From positions 558,001 through 622,000 of the forward strand of contig NZ_JAHYCB010000001.1 of the NCBI RefSeq assembly GCF_019430945.1: DNA of 64,000 nt, in the 5' to 3' direction. This DNA comes from Neorhizobium populisoli. GTDB taxonomy: Bacteria; Pseudomonadota; Alphaproteobacteria; Rhizobiales; Rhizobiaceae. The stretch's first letter is position 1, and every line of letters starts with the position of its first letter. Below the pieces are notes generated by a model. The model worked only from the letters and a program-made list of their open reading frames with translations. It searched no databases and had not been told where the DNA came from. Positions 17,036 to 27,304 of this stretch are shown one piece after another. Position numbers and translations under genes: made by a program.

Positions 17036-17722
17036 CTAAAGTTCCACGACCTTGCCGCCCTCGATCGTCACCCGCCGGTCCATGCGCCCGGCCAGTTCGT
17101 GATTGTGGGTAGCAATCAGCGCGGCGAGGCCGGACTGGCGGACCAGCGCCTCCAGCGCATCGAATACGTAGGATGCCGTTTTCGGATCGAGGTTGCCGGT
17201 CGGCTCGTCTGCAAGCAGCAGGCGCGGCGCGTTGGCAACGGCGCGGGCAATCGCGACACGCTGTTGTTCGCCGCCGGAAAGCTCCGCCGGGCGGTGCTCG
17301 CCGCGGTGGCCGATGCGCATGTAATCGAGCAGTTGCGCCGCCCGTTCCCGAGCATCCGCCTTGGTGAGGCCAGCTATCAGTTGCGGCATCATAATATTCT
17401 CGATTGCCGAGAACTCAGGCAGCAGATGATGGAACTGATAGACAAAGCCGATTTCGGAGCGGCGGATTGCGGTGCGCTCGCTATCCAGCAGACCGTTGCA
17501 GGCATGGCCGCCGATCATCACCTCGCCGCCATCCGGATGCTCCAGCAGGCCAGCGAGATGCAGCAGCGTCGATTTGCCGGTGCCGGACGGCGCGACAAGC
17601 GCGATGATCTCGCCGCTCCTCATCTCGAAATCAGCGCCCTTCAGGATCGAAAGCGTGGTTTCTCCCTGGCCGTAGTGACGTTCAACGCCCGAAAGCTGCA
17701 GGACGGGTTTGCGAGGTGGCAT
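17036..17722 (-). CDS. lolD: Lipoprotein-releasing ABC transporter ATP-binding protein LolD
   Basis: LolD powers release of outer-membrane lipoproteins from the inner membrane together with a LolC/LolE permease. The 228-residue protein has Walker [12 protein letters not shown] (about 44-54), the LolD-typical Q-loop region [20 protein letters not shown], the signature [14 protein letters not shown], Walker [13 protein letters not shown] and the H-loop (ATHNHEL). I chose the ATG at 17722, giving [10 protein letters not shown]; the longer frame would overlap the permease gene and adds a stretch without family similarity. The gene follows the permease gene by 14 bases in one operon. Confidence 0.93.
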   Translation of the reverse strand: MPPRKPVLQLSGVERHYGQGETTLSILKGADFEMRSGEIIALVAPSGTGKSTLLHLAGLLEHPDGGEVMIGGHACNGLLDSERTAIRRSEIGFVYQFHHLLPEFSAIENIMMPQLIAGLTKADARERAAQLLDYMRIGHRGEHRPAELSGGEQQRVAIARAVANAPRLLLADEPTGNLDPKTASYVFDALEALVRQSGLAALIATHNHELAGRMDRRVTIEGGKVVEL

Positions 17723-17736
17723 GAAGCGTGAAAGTC

Positions 17737-19044
17737 CTATTCGTAGCGAAGGGCTTGGACCGGGTCGAGCCTGGAGGCCCGCCATGCCGGGAAGATGGTG
17801 GCGATGAAGGAGAGCGTCAGCGCCATGACGACGACGGTCATCGTCTCGCTGAGGCTCATTTCCGCCGGAAGCTGGCTGAGGAAATAAAGTTCCGGATCGA
17901 ACAGGATCGTGCCGGACACCCAGGAGAAGAACTGACGGATCGATTCGATATTGAGACAGACGACGACGCCGAGCGCGACGCCGGCCAGCGTGCCGACGAT
18001 GCCGATCGCCGCACCCGTCATGAAGAAGATGCGCATGATGGCGCCCGCCCCTGCCCCCATGGTGCGCAGGATGGCGATATCGCTGCCCTTGTCCTTCACC
18101 AGCATGATCAGGCCGGAAATGATGTTGAGCGCGGCGACGAGCACGATCAGCGTCAGGATCATGAACATGACGTTACGCTCCACCTGCAGGGCGGAAAAGA
18201 AGGTCTGGTTGCGCTGGCGCCAGTCGGTGATGAAGATCTGCCGGCCGGCAGCCGCTTCGATCAAAGGCCGGAGGCCGTCGACATTGTCCGGATTATCGAT
18301 GAATAGCTCGATCGATTGCACGAGGCCGTCGGCGTTGAAATAAATCTGCGATTCTTCAAGCGGCATATAGATGATCGTCGCGTCATATTCCGACATGCCG
18401 ATCTCGAAGATACCGGAAACCGTGTAGGATTTGACGCGTGGATTGACGCCCATCGGCGTCACGTCGCCTTCCGGAGAGATCAGCGTGATCTGCTCTCCGG
18501 CGCTCAGGCCGAGTTGCGCCGCGAGCCGTGAGCCGACGAGAACGCCCTGCCCGGCCGCGAAACCGACCATGTCGCCCGACTTGATGTTACCCGAGACTTC
18601 GGTGAGTTTTTCCAGGTCTTCCGGCCGCACGCCGCGCACCAGGGCACCGGAGCCTGCACCGCCGCGGCCGGATGCCAGCGTCTGGCCCTCGACCAGAGGC
18701 AGAGCCATCCGGACACCCGGAACAGCCGCGAACTTGCGTGTCAACTCGGCGTAATCGGTCAGCGGACCATCGATCGGCTGGACGATCATGTGGCCATTGA
18801 TGCCGAGGATACGGGAAATCAGTTCGGTGCGAAAACCGTTCATCACGGCCATGACGATGATCAGCGTCGCGACACCGAGCATGATGCCGACGAAGGAAAA
18901 GCCTGCAATGACGGAGATGAATGCTTCCTTGCGGCGCGAGCGGAGATAACGCCAGGCGACCATGCGTTCGAAGGCCGAAAATGGACCGGCAGAAGGCGAC
19001 CGTTCCTTCGTGTTCGCCTCACCGTTCGCCGCGACGCTCGCCAT
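17737..19044 (-). CDS. lolC: Lipoprotein-releasing ABC transporter permease LolC/LolE
   Basis: A 435-residue FtsX/MacB-type permease. After a short cytoplasmic N-terminus ([21 protein letters not shown], typical of Lol permeases) there is a first membrane helix (about 45-68), a periplasmic domain of about 220 residues and three C-terminal helices (about 300-420). The ending [13 protein letters not shown] is the usual Lol permease C-terminus. Rhizobia have one LolC/E-type permease here, which presumably acts as a homodimer or as LolF; the letter is therefore by convention. It lies between proS and lolD in the same direction, a conserved rhizobial arrangement. Confidence 0.9.
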   Translation of the reverse strand: MASVAANGEANTKERSPSAGPFSAFERMVAWRYLRSRRKEAFISVIAGFSFVGIMLGVATLIIVMAVMNGFRTELISRILGINGHMIVQPIDGPLTDYAELTRKFAAVPGVRMALPLVEGQTLASGRGGAGSGALVRGVRPEDLEKLTEVSGNIKSGDMVGFAAGQGVLVGSRLAAQLGLSAGEQITLISPEGDVTPMGVNPRVKSYTVSGIFEIGMSEYDATIIYMPLEESQIYFNADGLVQSIELFIDNPDNVDGLRPLIEAAAGRQIFITDWRQRNQTFFSALQVERNVMFMILTLIVLVAALNIISGLIMLVKDKGSDIAILRTMGAGAGAIMRIFFMTGAAIGIVGTLAGVALGVVVCLNIESIRQFFSWVSGTILFDPELYFLSQLPAEMSLSETMTVVVMALTLSFIATIFPAWRASRLDPVQALRYE

Positions 19045-19126
19045 GCCGTCTCCTCAACCTTGCGCATTCTTCTGTTAGGCAGATACGGGCGGCTATCGCC
19101 CGCATCCACTCCGGCTTGCTGCCGGA

Positions 19127-20452
19127 TCAGCGCCCGGCAAGCTTGTTCATGGCCGCTTCGACGGTAAGCGTTTCGCGCTCGCCGGTCTTGCGGTTCTTCA
19201 GTTCCACTTCGCCGGCTGCGGCGGAGCGCGGACCGACGATCACCTGGAACGGCACGCCGATCAGGTCGGCGGTGGCGAACTTGGTGCCGGCGCGCTCATC
19301 CGTATCGTCGTAGAGCACATCCTTGCCGACCGTCTGAAGGCCGCCATAGACAATCTGCGAAATCCGGTCGCATGCATCGTCGCCGGGCTTCATGTTGATC
19401 ACCACGACGTCGAACGGCGCGACCGAAGCCGGCCAGATGATTCCGTTCTCGTCATGCGATGCTTCGATGATGGCGGGAACAAGGCGTGTCGGTCCGATGC
19501 CGTAGGAACCCATGTGGACAAGGTGCTCCTTGCCATCCGGTCCCTGCACCTTGGCGCCCATCGGCTCGGAATATTTCGTGCCGAAATAAAAGATGTGGCC
19601 GACTTCAATGCCGCGCGCGGAAAGGCGATCGCCTTCAGGAATGGCGTTGAAGGCTTCCTCGTCATGCATTTCGGAGGTCGCAGCGTAGACCGAAGTCCAC
19701 TTGTCAAACACAGCCTGCATGGTGGCGACGTCGTCGAAGCTGATGTCTTCGGCCGGAATGTCGAAGTTCACGAAATCCTTGTGGCTGAAGACTTCCGACT
19801 CGCCGGTTTCCGCCAGGATGATGAATTCATGGCTGAGATTGCCGCCGATCGGGCCGGTATCGGCGCGCATCGGAATGGCGCGCAGACCAAGCCGCGAGAA
19901 AGTGCGCAGATAGGCGGTGAACATCTTGCGATAGGCGTGCTCGGCAGCTTCCTTCGTCAGGTCGAAGGAATAGGCATCCTTCATCAGGAATTCGCGCGAG
20001 CGCATCGTGCCGAAGCGCGGACGGATCTCGTCACGGAACTTCAACTGGATATGATACAGATTGAGCGGCAGGTTCTTGTAGGATTTGACGTAGGACCGGA
20101 AAATGTCCGTGATCATTTCCTCGTTGGTGGGGCCGTAAAGCATCGGCCGCTCCTGACGGTCCTTGATGCGCAGCATTTCCTTGCCATAGGCGTCGTAACG
20201 ACCGCTTTCCTGCCAGAGTTCGGCGGACTGCAGCGTCGGCATCAGAAGCTCGACCGCGCCAGAGCGGTTCTGCTCTTCGCGGATGATGTTGTTGACCTTG
20301 TCGAGTACCCGCTTGCCGAGCGGCAGCCAGGAATAGATGCCCTGGCTCTGCTGGCGGATCATGCCCGCACGCAGCATCAGCCGGTGCGAAACGATTTCCG
20401 CTTCCTTGGGGTTTTCCTTCAGGATGGGCATAAAATAGCGGGACAGGCGCAT
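19127..20452 (-). CDS. proS: Prolyl-tRNA synthetase (short alphaproteobacterial type)
   Basis: ProS charges tRNA-Pro with proline. The 441-residue product is a class II synthetase: motif 1 region ([20 protein letters not shown]), motif 2 ([23 protein letters not shown]), motif 3 ([16 protein letters not shown]) and a C-terminal anticodon-binding domain ([12 protein letters not shown] onward). The large editing insertion of E. coli ProS is missing, as is normal for alphaproteobacteria. I chose the ATG at 20452, which starts [15 protein letters not shown], the usual beginning in this family; an upstream extension of 54 residues looks non-coding. lolC follows after 82 bases. Confidence 0.95.
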   Translation of the reverse strand: MRLSRYFMPILKENPKEAEIVSHRLMLRAGMIRQQSQGIYSWLPLGKRVLDKVNNIIREEQNRSGAVELLMPTLQSAELWQESGRYDAYGKEMLRIKDRQERPMLYGPTNEEMITDIFRSYVKSYKNLPLNLYHIQLKFRDEIRPRFGTMRSREFLMKDAYSFDLTKEAAEHAYRKMFTAYLRTFSRLGLRAIPMRADTGPIGGNLSHEFIILAETGESEVFSHKDFVNFDIPAEDISFDDVATMQAVFDKWTSVYAATSEMHDEEAFNAIPEGDRLSARGIEVGHIFYFGTKYSEPMGAKVQGPDGKEHLVHMGSYGIGPTRLVPAIIEASHDENGIIWPASVAPFDVVVINMKPGDDACDRISQIVYGGLQTVGKDVLYDDTDERAGTKFATADLIGVPFQVIVGPRSAAAGEVELKNRKTGERETLTVEAAMNKLAGR

Positions 20453-20850
20453 CGAGATTTCCGAGGTTGCCGGGCCTACCCTCAAAACATCGGGAATCGG
20501 CCATTTATTGGGTGATATCGGCAGGGTACATAGCCGTTCCAGGCCCTGATGGGAACCCGCTTCGGCAGGATTAGCACGCTGTTCTCGATTCAGGTCCGCA
20601 ACCTGCAGAACCACAAAAAGTGGGGATTTCGTGGCAGGCGTGCGACATTTGTGTCAACGGGAAAATTTTATCAAACTGTGTCAAAAATACAAAAAAAGCG
20701 GATGACAAAGCCTATCTGTTGGGCTACGTTCAGCTCACAAAAGAGGCAAGGAGTTCAAATTCTTGCCAATCGCGGTCAAGTCTTGGGAGGATCAGATCTT
20801 AGGCGCGCTCGCACGCTGCCCCGGCAACGGTTAAGGATCACGCGAAACTG
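20453..20850. other. Intergenic region upstream of proS, with possible short transcript
   Basis: No clear protein gene. The octamer TGTGTCAA occurs twice as a direct repeat (20650-20657, 20677-20684); on the minus strand each copy contains TTGACA, so this may be the proS promoter area. On the + strand AAGGAG (20748-20753) precedes a TTG-started frame of 23 codons at 20763-20834 (LPIAVKSWEDQILGALARC, then PGNG and stop), which is followed at once by a strong terminator. This could be a tiny gene or an sRNA. Evidence for coding is weak. Confidence 0.35.
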
Positions 20851-20882
20851 AAAAACAAGGCTTAACCGCCTTGTTTTTTTTT
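20851..20882 (+). terminator. Strong Rho-independent terminator
   Basis: Eleven-base-pair stem (20851-20861 with 20868-20878), loop TTAACC, and nine T on the + strand. No annotated + strand gene precedes it, so it points to an unannotated transcript. Because the stem is flanked by A on its left, it may also stop minus-strand transcripts coming from the DUF1467 gene. Confidence 0.8.
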
Positions 20883-20996
20883 GCTTATCTGTCTGCCGGC
20901 GCCTTTGATCTCAGCCGCCTGATCGACGCTCTATTGCCTCAAAATCGTGACAGCTGAATGACAGGCAACGGATTTAAAGCACCCGCCCCCTCACCT

Positions 20997-21272
20997 TTAC
21001 TGGAAGTCCGGCACGATGTTCGGGATGTCAGCGATCCCGACGCCGAAATAGGACGAAAGCAGATAATAGCCGACATGAATGGCGATGGAGATCACCGTCG
21101 TCAAAAGCAGCACCTTGCCACCGCGAAACTTCGTGGGCGCGCTTTCGCTGGTCCCGAGCGCCACCTCGCCATCCTCTTCCTGGCTGCGATAGCCGAGCGG
21201 CAGGACGATGAACAGCACCGTCCACCAGATGATGAAGAAAACGGCGGCAACCGTCAGCAGCGACATGATCAT
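20997..21272 (-). CDS. DUF1467 family membrane protein
   Basis: A 91-residue protein with two hydrophobic helices (about 5-28 and 54-76) linked by a polar loop that contains GYRSQEEDGE. It matches the DUF1467 family, found widely in alphaproteobacteria next to methylmalonyl-CoA epimerase and the nuo genes; the function is unknown. The first helix has the WWTVLF(I/V)VLP pattern that is typical for the family. It is the last gene of the long nuo-birA-rnj-mce series, 143 bases after the epimerase gene. Start codons at 21272 and 21266 are both possible. Confidence 0.82.
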   Translation of the reverse strand: MIMSLLTVAAVFFIIWWTVLFIVLPLGYRSQEEDGEVALGTSESAPTKFRGGKVLLLTTVISIAIHVGYYLLSSYFGVGIADIPNIVPDFQ

Positions 21273-21415
21273 TTGTCCGGGCTAGAGAAGATGTTCGGCC
21301 TTATAGGCTGAATGTCCGGCAACCTCAAACGGGCGGGCGATGACGCAATGCCGCACCTTGCGAAAAAGAATCCGGAAATTCGCATAAAGCCTTGAAAGGA
21401 TATAAAACGCGGCAG

Positions 21416-21820
21416 TCAGACCTGCTCCAGTTCGACCAGCGTACCGTTGAAATCCTTCGGGTGCAGGAAAAGCACCGGCTTGCCGTGCGCACCGATCTTC
21501 GGATTGCCATCGCCCAGCACGCGTGCACCGGCAGCCTTCAATTGGTCCCGGGCGGCGAGGATGTCCTCTACCTCGTAGCAAATGTGGTGCATGCCACCGG
21601 ATGGGTTCTTTTCCAGGAAAGCTGCGATCGGCGAATTTTCACCGAGCGGTTCGAGAAGCTCGACCTTGGTGTTCGGCAGTTCGACGAAGACGACCGTGAC
21701 GCCATGCTCCGGCAGAGCCTGCGATTGGGATACGCGGGCGCCCAACGTATCCCGATAGGTGGCAGTCGCGGCGGCGAGATCCGATACTGCTATGGCGATG
21801 TGGTTGACGCGTCCGAGCAT
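21416..21820 (-). CDS. mce: Methylmalonyl-CoA epimerase
   Basis: This enzyme interconverts (2R)- and (2S)-methylmalonyl-CoA in propionyl-CoA breakdown. The 134-residue protein is a vicinal-oxygen-chelate (glyoxalase) fold with two babbab halves. Metal-ligand positions visible are His in VNHIAIAV (near 7), Glu/Gln in the VELLEPLG strand, His in MHHICYEV (near 77-78) and Glu in LVELEQV at the end. I chose the ATG at 21820, which has a GGAGGA Shine-Dalgarno seven bases upstream and begins MLGRVNHIAI as usual. It lies 62 bases after the RNase J gene in the same direction. Confidence 0.92.
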   Translation of the reverse strand: MLGRVNHIAIAVSDLAAATATYRDTLGARVSQSQALPEHGVTVVFVELPNTKVELLEPLGENSPIAAFLEKNPSGGMHHICYEVEDILAARDQLKAAGARVLGDGNPKIGAHGKPVLFLHPKDFNGTLVELEQV

Positions 21821-21882
21821 GATGTCTCCTCCGAAGTTATGCGGCCGGCTGCAGATCCCCTCACCCGAGCTTCGAAGCCCTT

Positions 21883-23550
21883 TTACACCCGCGTCACAAA
21901 CACCGTTACCACCGGCTTCTTCCCCCAAGCCTCGTTGGCGGCCGCGCGAACCGCCCGCCGTACCGCTTCGCGCAGCATATCGAGGTCCTTGCGGCGTGCA
22001 CGCGGGACGCTTTCGATGGCGCCGAGAACCGCGTCGTAGAGCGCATCTTCGATTGCTTCACCCTCGTCATCGAATTCCGGCAGACCGAAAGCGACGACAT
22101 CCGGATCGGTCAGGAAGTCGTAGCGGTTGTCCAGCAATACGTTGACCGAGACATGGCCGACGAAGGAGAGCTTGCGGCGGTCGCCGATGCCCATCTCCTC
22201 GAAATCGCCAATCAGTTTGCCGTCCTTGAAGACGCGGCCATGCGGCGCTTCATCGATAACTTCGGCAGGGCCCGGCGCCAGCCGCAGCATGTCGCCATTG
22301 CGGACGCGCGGGATGGTCTTGATGCCGGCGGAAGCGCCAAGTTCGGCCTGGGCCACGAGGTGGGCCGCCTCGCCGTGTACGGGCACGAGGATTTGCGGCC
22401 GCGTCCATTCGTACATCTGGAGCAGTTCGTTGCGACGCGGGTGGCCGGAGACATGCACCAGCGCATCGCCATCGGTCACCACCTTGATGCCCTGTTCGAT
22501 CAAGCCGTTCTTGATCTCGATAATCGCCTTCTCGTTGCCCGGGATGGCGCGTGAGGAAAACACGACCGTATCACCCGCGGCAAACGCTACGTTGCGCATT
22601 TCATCGCGGGCGATCTTGGCAAGAGCTGCGCGCGGTTCGCCCTGGCTGCCGGTCAGGATGACCACGACCTTGTCGCGCGGGATATAACCGAACTCATCCT
22701 CGGCGATGAAGGGCTTCAGGCCCTCCATAATGCCGATATCCTGTGCGACCGCGACGACGCGCTTCAGCGACGAACCGAGCAACAGCACCTCGCGGCCGGC
22801 GGCCTCTGCGGCTTGTGCAATCGAGCGGATACGGCCGACATTCGAGGAGAATGTGGTGATCGCCACGCGGCCTTCGGCGCTTTCGATAACCTTGCGAAGG
22901 CCTTCGGAGACTTCTTCTTCAGAGGGCGAAACGCCTTCGCGCATTGCATTGGTGCTATCGCACATCAGCGCCAGGACGCCCTCGTCACCGAGCTTCCGGA
23001 ACCGGGCTTCGTCCGTCATCGGCCCAAGCGACGGCGCATGGTCGATCTTCCAGTCGCCGGTATGCACGACATTGCCGAGCGGCGTGCGGATGACCAGCGA
23101 CATCGGCTCCGGGATCGAATGGTTGACGCCAACGGCTTCGATCTCGAACGGGCCGACATTGATCTTGTCGCCTGCCTTGAAGATCGTCACCGGGATTTCG
23201 GCGCGCGAGCCTTCATAGTTGCGCTTGGCTTCCAGCATGCCGGCGGTAAAGGGCGAGGCATAAACCGGTATGTTGAGGCCTGGCCACAGATCGTTCATCG
23301 CGCCGTAGTGGTCCTCATGCGCATGAGTGATGATCATGCCCTTCACATTGCTGCGCTGGTTGGCGAGATAGCGGATATCCGGCAGAACGAGATCGACGCC
23401 CGGTAGATCCGGACCCGGAAAAGTCACGCCGCAATCGACGATGATCCACTGGCGTTTCTCCGGCGTGCCATAGCCGTAGAGAGCGAGGTTCATGCCGATC
23501 TCGCCCACGCCGCCGAGCGGCAGGAACACCAGTTCTTCCTGTTTAGACAT
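21883..23550 (-). CDS. rnj: Ribonuclease J
   Basis: RNase J is a metallo-beta-lactamase nuclease with endonuclease and 5'-3' exonuclease activity; in Sinorhizobium a single RNase J matures 16S and 23S rRNA. The 555-residue protein has the zinc motif THAHEDHYGA (near 74-83), a second motif HTGDWKID, the beta-CASP domain (about 210-350), and the motif HVSGHPRRNEL with VPVHGEAAHL. The C-terminal region (about 450-555) is the dimerisation part. It begins MSKQEELVFLPLGGVGEIGMN, the family hallmark. The gene is eight bases downstream of birA. Confidence 0.94.
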   Translation of the reverse strand: MSKQEELVFLPLGGVGEIGMNLALYGYGTPEKRQWIIVDCGVTFPGPDLPGVDLVLPDIRYLANQRSNVKGMIITHAHEDHYGAMNDLWPGLNIPVYASPFTAGMLEAKRNYEGSRAEIPVTIFKAGDKINVGPFEIEAVGVNHSIPEPMSLVIRTPLGNVVHTGDWKIDHAPSLGPMTDEARFRKLGDEGVLALMCDSTNAMREGVSPSEEEVSEGLRKVIESAEGRVAITTFSSNVGRIRSIAQAAEAAGREVLLLGSSLKRVVAVAQDIGIMEGLKPFIAEDEFGYIPRDKVVVILTGSQGEPRAALAKIARDEMRNVAFAAGDTVVFSSRAIPGNEKAIIEIKNGLIEQGIKVVTDGDALVHVSGHPRRNELLQMYEWTRPQILVPVHGEAAHLVAQAELGASAGIKTIPRVRNGDMLRLAPGPAEVIDEAPHGRVFKDGKLIGDFEEMGIGDRRKLSFVGHVSVNVLLDNRYDFLTDPDVVAFGLPEFDDEGEAIEDALYDAVLGAIESVPRARRKDLDMLREAVRRAVRAAANEAWGKKPVVTVFVTRV

Positions 23551-23558
23551 ATTCTTTA

Positions 23559-24329
23559 TTATTCCGTTCTTGCGAAAAACACATCACCGGCGGCAATCGG
23601 CACAGCCAGGCCATCTTCGGTGTCGAGCAGCAGAAATCCTCGTTCATCGATACCCCTGAACGTGCCAACAAGCGAGCGGTCAGGGAGGTTCACGGTGATT
23701 TTTTCACCGATACCGCAGGCGATTTCCCGCCAGCGCCGGCTGATTTCAGCGATACCGCGTCCCTCATTCCAGGTTCCGAGCACATCGGCCATTTCCCGAA
23801 AGAGGTGGGCGAACAATTCTTCAGGCGAAATATTGGCGCCGTGATCTGCGAGCCGGGTCACGCCATAGGGCGCATTGTCAGGCATATGGCGGATGTTGAT
23901 GCCGATGCCGATCACCAGCGCCCGGCGACCATTCGGCAGTCCCTCGCCTTCCAGCAGAATGCCGCAGGTCTTCCTGCGGCCAATCAGGATGTCGTTCGGC
24001 CACTTTACCTCCAGCGCATCACCGCCAGGTGGCAGGACGGAGCGAAGAGCGGCATGAACGGCCACGGCGACCGCCAATGGCAGCGAGCCCAGGCGTTCGG
24101 GCTCGGCCGGATCGATCAGTAGCAGGGAGGCATAGAGATTGCCCGGCTCGGAGGTCCACGCGCGGCCACGACGGCCTCTACCGGCGTTCTGGCGTGTGGC
24201 CGTGAGCCATAACAAACCGGAATCGCCCGCGCGAGCGCGGGCGAGACATTCGCTATTGGTGGAACCGACTTCGCTCAGGGCTTCATGACGAAACGCATCG
24301 AGCGAGAAGCGTCGGCCGCTGACTGCCAT
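23559..24329 (-). CDS. birA: Biotin--[acetyl-CoA-carboxylase] ligase
   Basis: BirA attaches biotin to the carrier protein of biotin-dependent carboxylases. The 256 residues contain the catalytic domain only: STNSECL, the biotinyl-AMP loop TATRQNAGRGRRGRAW (near 43-58), LEVKWPNDILIGRRKTCGILLE with its Lys, and a C-terminal SH3-like part (GTFRGIDERGFLLLDT). The N-terminal DNA-binding domain of the E. coli repressor form is missing, so this is a class I enzyme and not a regulator. It lies two bases downstream of nuoN and is therefore part of the nuo transcript, as in other rhizobia. Confidence 0.93.
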   Translation of the reverse strand: MAVSGRRFSLDAFRHEALSEVGSTNSECLARARAGDSGLLWLTATRQNAGRGRRGRAWTSEPGNLYASLLLIDPAEPERLGSLPLAVAVAVHAALRSVLPPGGDALEVKWPNDILIGRRKTCGILLEGEGLPNGRRALVIGIGINIRHMPDNAPYGVTRLADHGANISPEELFAHLFREMADVLGTWNEGRGIAEISRRWREIACGIGEKITVNLPDRSLVGTFRGIDERGFLLLDTEDGLAVPIAAGDVFFARTE

Positions 24330-24331
24330 TC

Positions 24332-25774
24332 TCAGAAGAAGGACTTCGCGGCAGCACTTGCAGCCGTGCCGATCGGGCCGCCGAACAGCACGTAGCCGAC
24401 GACGAACAGACCGGAAAGACCGAAGACCAGACGCAGTTCGCCGGAGATGCGGGCAAACTCGCCCTTGGCTTCATCGAACCACATCAGCTTGACGATGCGC
24501 AGATAGTAGTAGGCGCCGACGACAGAAGACAGGACGCCGATGACGGCCAAGACATAAAGCTTGGCCTGGATCGCGGCGACGAAAACGAAGTACTTTGCGA
24601 AGAAACCTGCGAGTGGCGGAATGCCTGCCATCGAGAACATCAGCGCGGTCAGCACGATCGCCATGAACGGCTTGGTGGAGGACAGGCCGGCGAGATCGTC
24701 GACATTCTCGACATTGCCGCCCTCCTTGCGGCGCATCGCCATGATGCAGGCGAAGGTGCCAAGCGTCATGACCATGTAGATCGCCATATAAAGCGCGACG
24801 CCCGAGACGCCGGTCTCGGTGCCGGCGGCAAGGCCCACCAGCGCGTAACCCATGTGACCGATCGACGAATAGGCCATCAGTCGCTTGATGTTGCGCTGGC
24901 CGATGGCTGCGAACGAACCGAGCAGCATCGAGGCGATCGCCACGAAAACGACAACCTGGCGCCAGTCGGCGACGATCGGCAGGAAGGCGTCGGAGACGAG
25001 GCGGACGAAGATCGCCATGGCCGCGACCTTCGGGCCGGCGGAGAAGAAGGCGGTAACCGGGGTCGGTGCGCCTTCATAAACGTCCGGCGTCCACATGTGG
25101 AACGGCACGGCGGAAATCTTGAAGCAGGCGCCGGCCAGCATGAAGACCATGCCGAAGACGAGGCCGAGGTGACGGTGTTCGCTGGAAAGCACGGCGGCAA
25201 TGCCATCGAAGCCGGTATTGCCGGTGAAGCCGTAGACCAGCGACATGCCGTAAAGCATCATGCCGGAGGAGAGCGCGCCAAGGACGAAATACTTGAGGCC
25301 GGCTTCCGTCGAACGCAGGCTGTCACGGTTGAAAGCAGCCACGACGTAGAGCGCCAGCGACATCAGTTCGAGGCCGAGATAAAGCGAGATCAGGCTGTTT
25401 GCCGAGATCAGCACCAGCATGCCGAGCGTCGAAAGCACCAGCAGGACCGGGAATTCAAACTGGTTCAGCTGGTCAGACTTCGCATGGCCGACCGACATGA
25501 CCATGGCGGTGATCGAGCCGATCAGCGCCAGAACCTTCATGAAGCGGGCGAAGGGATCGAGGATGAAAGCGCCGCCATAGGCCTGGCCTTCGGCGGGTGC
25601 GAAGATCAGCCAGAGGCCGGCGACGGCGAGCAGCGCCACCGCCAGTCCGGTGACCGTCACCGACGACTTCTCACCGGAAAAGACACCGATCATCAGGAGA
25701 ACGAGCGCACCCACAGCCAGGATAAGCTCCGGCATGGAGAGCTGCAGGCTTTGGGAAAGGAGTTCAGCGGTCAT
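24332..25774 (-). CDS. nuoN: NADH-quinone oxidoreductase subunit N
   Basis: NuoN is one of the three antiporter-like proton-pumping subunits of complex I. The 480 residues form about 14 membrane helices. The family motif lies around helices 7-8 ([20 protein letters not shown] near 225-244) and contains a conserved pump Lys just after it (SAGPKVAAM). Another key Lys lies in [16 protein letters not shown] (about 290-305). It is the last Nuo subunit gene of the operon and follows nuoM by 18 bases. Confidence 0.96.
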   Translation of the reverse strand: MTAELLSQSLQLSMPELILAVGALVLLMIGVFSGEKSSVTVTGLAVALLAVAGLWLIFAPAEGQAYGGAFILDPFARFMKVLALIGSITAMVMSVGHAKSDQLNQFEFPVLLVLSTLGMLVLISANSLISLYLGLELMSLALYVVAAFNRDSLRSTEAGLKYFVLGALSSGMMLYGMSLVYGFTGNTGFDGIAAVLSSEHRHLGLVFGMVFMLAGACFKISAVPFHMWTPDVYEGAPTPVTAFFSAGPKVAAMAIFVRLVSDAFLPIVADWRQVVVFVAIASMLLGSFAAIGQRNIKRLMAYSSIGHMGYALVGLAAGTETGVSGVALYMAIYMVMTLGTFACIMAMRRKEGGNVENVDDLAGLSSTKPFMAIVLTALMFSMAGIPPLAGFFAKYFVFVAAIQAKLYVLAVIGVLSSVVGAYYYLRIVKLMWFDEAKGEFARISGELRLVFGLSGLFVVGYVLFGGPIGTAASAAAKSFF

Positions 25775-25792
25775 GTCCAGTCGTGTCCCGTC

Positions 25793-27304
25793 TCAGTGCA
25801 CGTTGAGTGCAAGGGTTTTCGCCGCCGCAAGGGCTGCGGAATAGTTGTTTACCAGCAGGTCCACGGAGGCCGCCGTGGCATCGAAGATCGGTGCCGGGTA
25901 GAAGCCGTAGAAGATGGTGAGCGCGATCAGCGGATAGAGAATGATCTTTTCGCGGGTCGAAAGGTCGAGCAGGCTCTTCAGGCTTTCCTTGTCGAGTGAA
26001 CCGAAGATCACCCGGCGATAGAGCCACAGCGCGTAGGAAGCCGACAGGATGACGCCGGTTGCCGCGAAGAGTGCCACCCAGGTGTTGACCCGGAAGACGC
26101 CGATGATCGTCAGGAATTCGCCGATGAAGCCGGACGTGCCCGGCAGGCCGACATTCGCCATGGTGAAGATCATGAAGGCCACGGCGTATTTCGGCATGTT
26201 GTTGACCAGACCGCCATAGGCCGCGATCTCGCGGGTGTGGAGGCGGTCATAGACCACGCCGACGCAGAGGAAGAGCGCGCCGGAGACAATGCCGTGCGAC
26301 AGCATCTGGAAGATCGCACCCTGCACGCCCTGAACGTTGGCGGCGAAGATACCCATCGTCACATAACCCATATGGGCGACAGACGAATAGGCGATCAGCT
26401 TCTTGATGTCTTCCTGCATCATCGCCACCAGCGATGTGTAGATGATCGCGATGACGGACAGCGAGAAGACGAAGGGCGCGAAATAGTCCGAGGCGATCGG
26501 CAGCATGGCGATCGAAAACCGGATCATGCCGTAACCGCCGAGCTTCAGCATGACACCGGCCAGGATGACGGAACCTGCCGTCGGCGCCTGAACGTGGGCG
26601 TCCGGAAGCCAGGTATGCACAGGCCACATCGGCATCTTAACGGCGAAGGCTGCGAAGAAGGCGAGCCAGAGCCAGGTCTGCATGCCGGCCGGGAAGCCGT
26701 ATTTCAGCAGCTCGGTAATGTCGGTCGTGCCGGCCTGCCAGTACATCGCCATGATGGCGAGCATGGTGAGGACCGAGCCGAGCAGCGTGTAGAGGAAGAA
26801 CTTGTAGGACGCGTAGACGCGATCCTTGCCGCCCCAGACGCCGATGATGACGAACATCGGGATCAGCGTCGCTTCGAAGAAGACGTAGAACAGAACGGTA
26901 TCGAGCGCGACGAAGACGCCGGTCATGACCACTTCCAGAAGCAGGAAGGCGATCATGTATTCCTTGAGGCGCTTGCCGACCGATTCCCAGCTTGCGAGCA
27001 CGCAGAAGGGCATCAGGAAGGTCGTCAGGATGACGAACAGCATGGAAATGCCGTCGACGCCGAGATGATAGGAGATGCCGCTGCTCAGCCACTCGTGCTT
27101 CTCGACCATCTGGAAGCCCGGGTTCGAATTGTCGAAGCCGATCCAGATGAAGAGCGAGACGATGAAGGTGAAGACCGTCGTGAACAGCGAGACGTTCAGG
27201 ATGTTGCGGCGACCGAACTGGCCGTCTTCCTTCGTCAGAAGCAGAAGGAGGACGCCGACCAGCGGCAGGAAGGTGACCGTCGAGAGAATTGGCCAGTCGG
27301 TCAT
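25793..27304 (-). CDS. nuoM: NADH-quinone oxidoreductase subunit M
   Basis: Antiporter-like membrane subunit of complex I. The 503 residues form about 14 helices. Conserved elements: the Glu of helix 5 ([18 protein letters not shown] near 143-160), [22 protein letters not shown] (about 229-250) with its preceding Lys in FAVKMP, and [17 protein letters not shown] (about 305-321). Its start and the nuoL stop overlap by one base, which suggests coupled translation. Confidence 0.96.
   Translation of the reverse strand: MTDWPILSTVTFLPLVGVLLLLLTKEDGQFGRRNILNVSLFTTVFTFIVSLFIWIGFDNSNPGFQMVEKHEWLSSGISYHLGVDGISMLFVILTTFLMPFCVLASWESVGKRLKEYMIAFLLLEVVMTGVFVALDTVLFYVFFEATLIPMFVIIGVWGGKDRVYASYKFFLYTLLGSVLTMLAIMAMYWQAGTTDITELLKYGFPAGMQTWLWLAFFAAFAVKMPMWPVHTWLPDAHVQAPTAGSVILAGVMLKLGGYGMIRFSIAMLPIASDYFAPFVFSLSVIAIIYTSLVAMMQEDIKKLIAYSSVAHMGYVTMGIFAANVQGVQGAIFQMLSHGIVSGALFLCVGVVYDRLHTREIAAYGGLVNNMPKYAVAFMIFTMANVGLPGTSGFIGEFLTIIGVFRVNTWVALFAATGVILSASYALWLYRRVIFGSLDKESLKSLLDLSTREKIILYPLIALTIFYGFYPAPIFDATAASVDLLVNNYSAALAAAKTLALNVH

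Noticed and set aside
20702..20851. 49-codon + strand frame starting MTKPICWATFSS
   Set aside because: No ribosome binding site and Arg-rich, random-looking content; the shorter TTG frame with AAGGAG is at least as likely, and a non-coding RNA is simplest.
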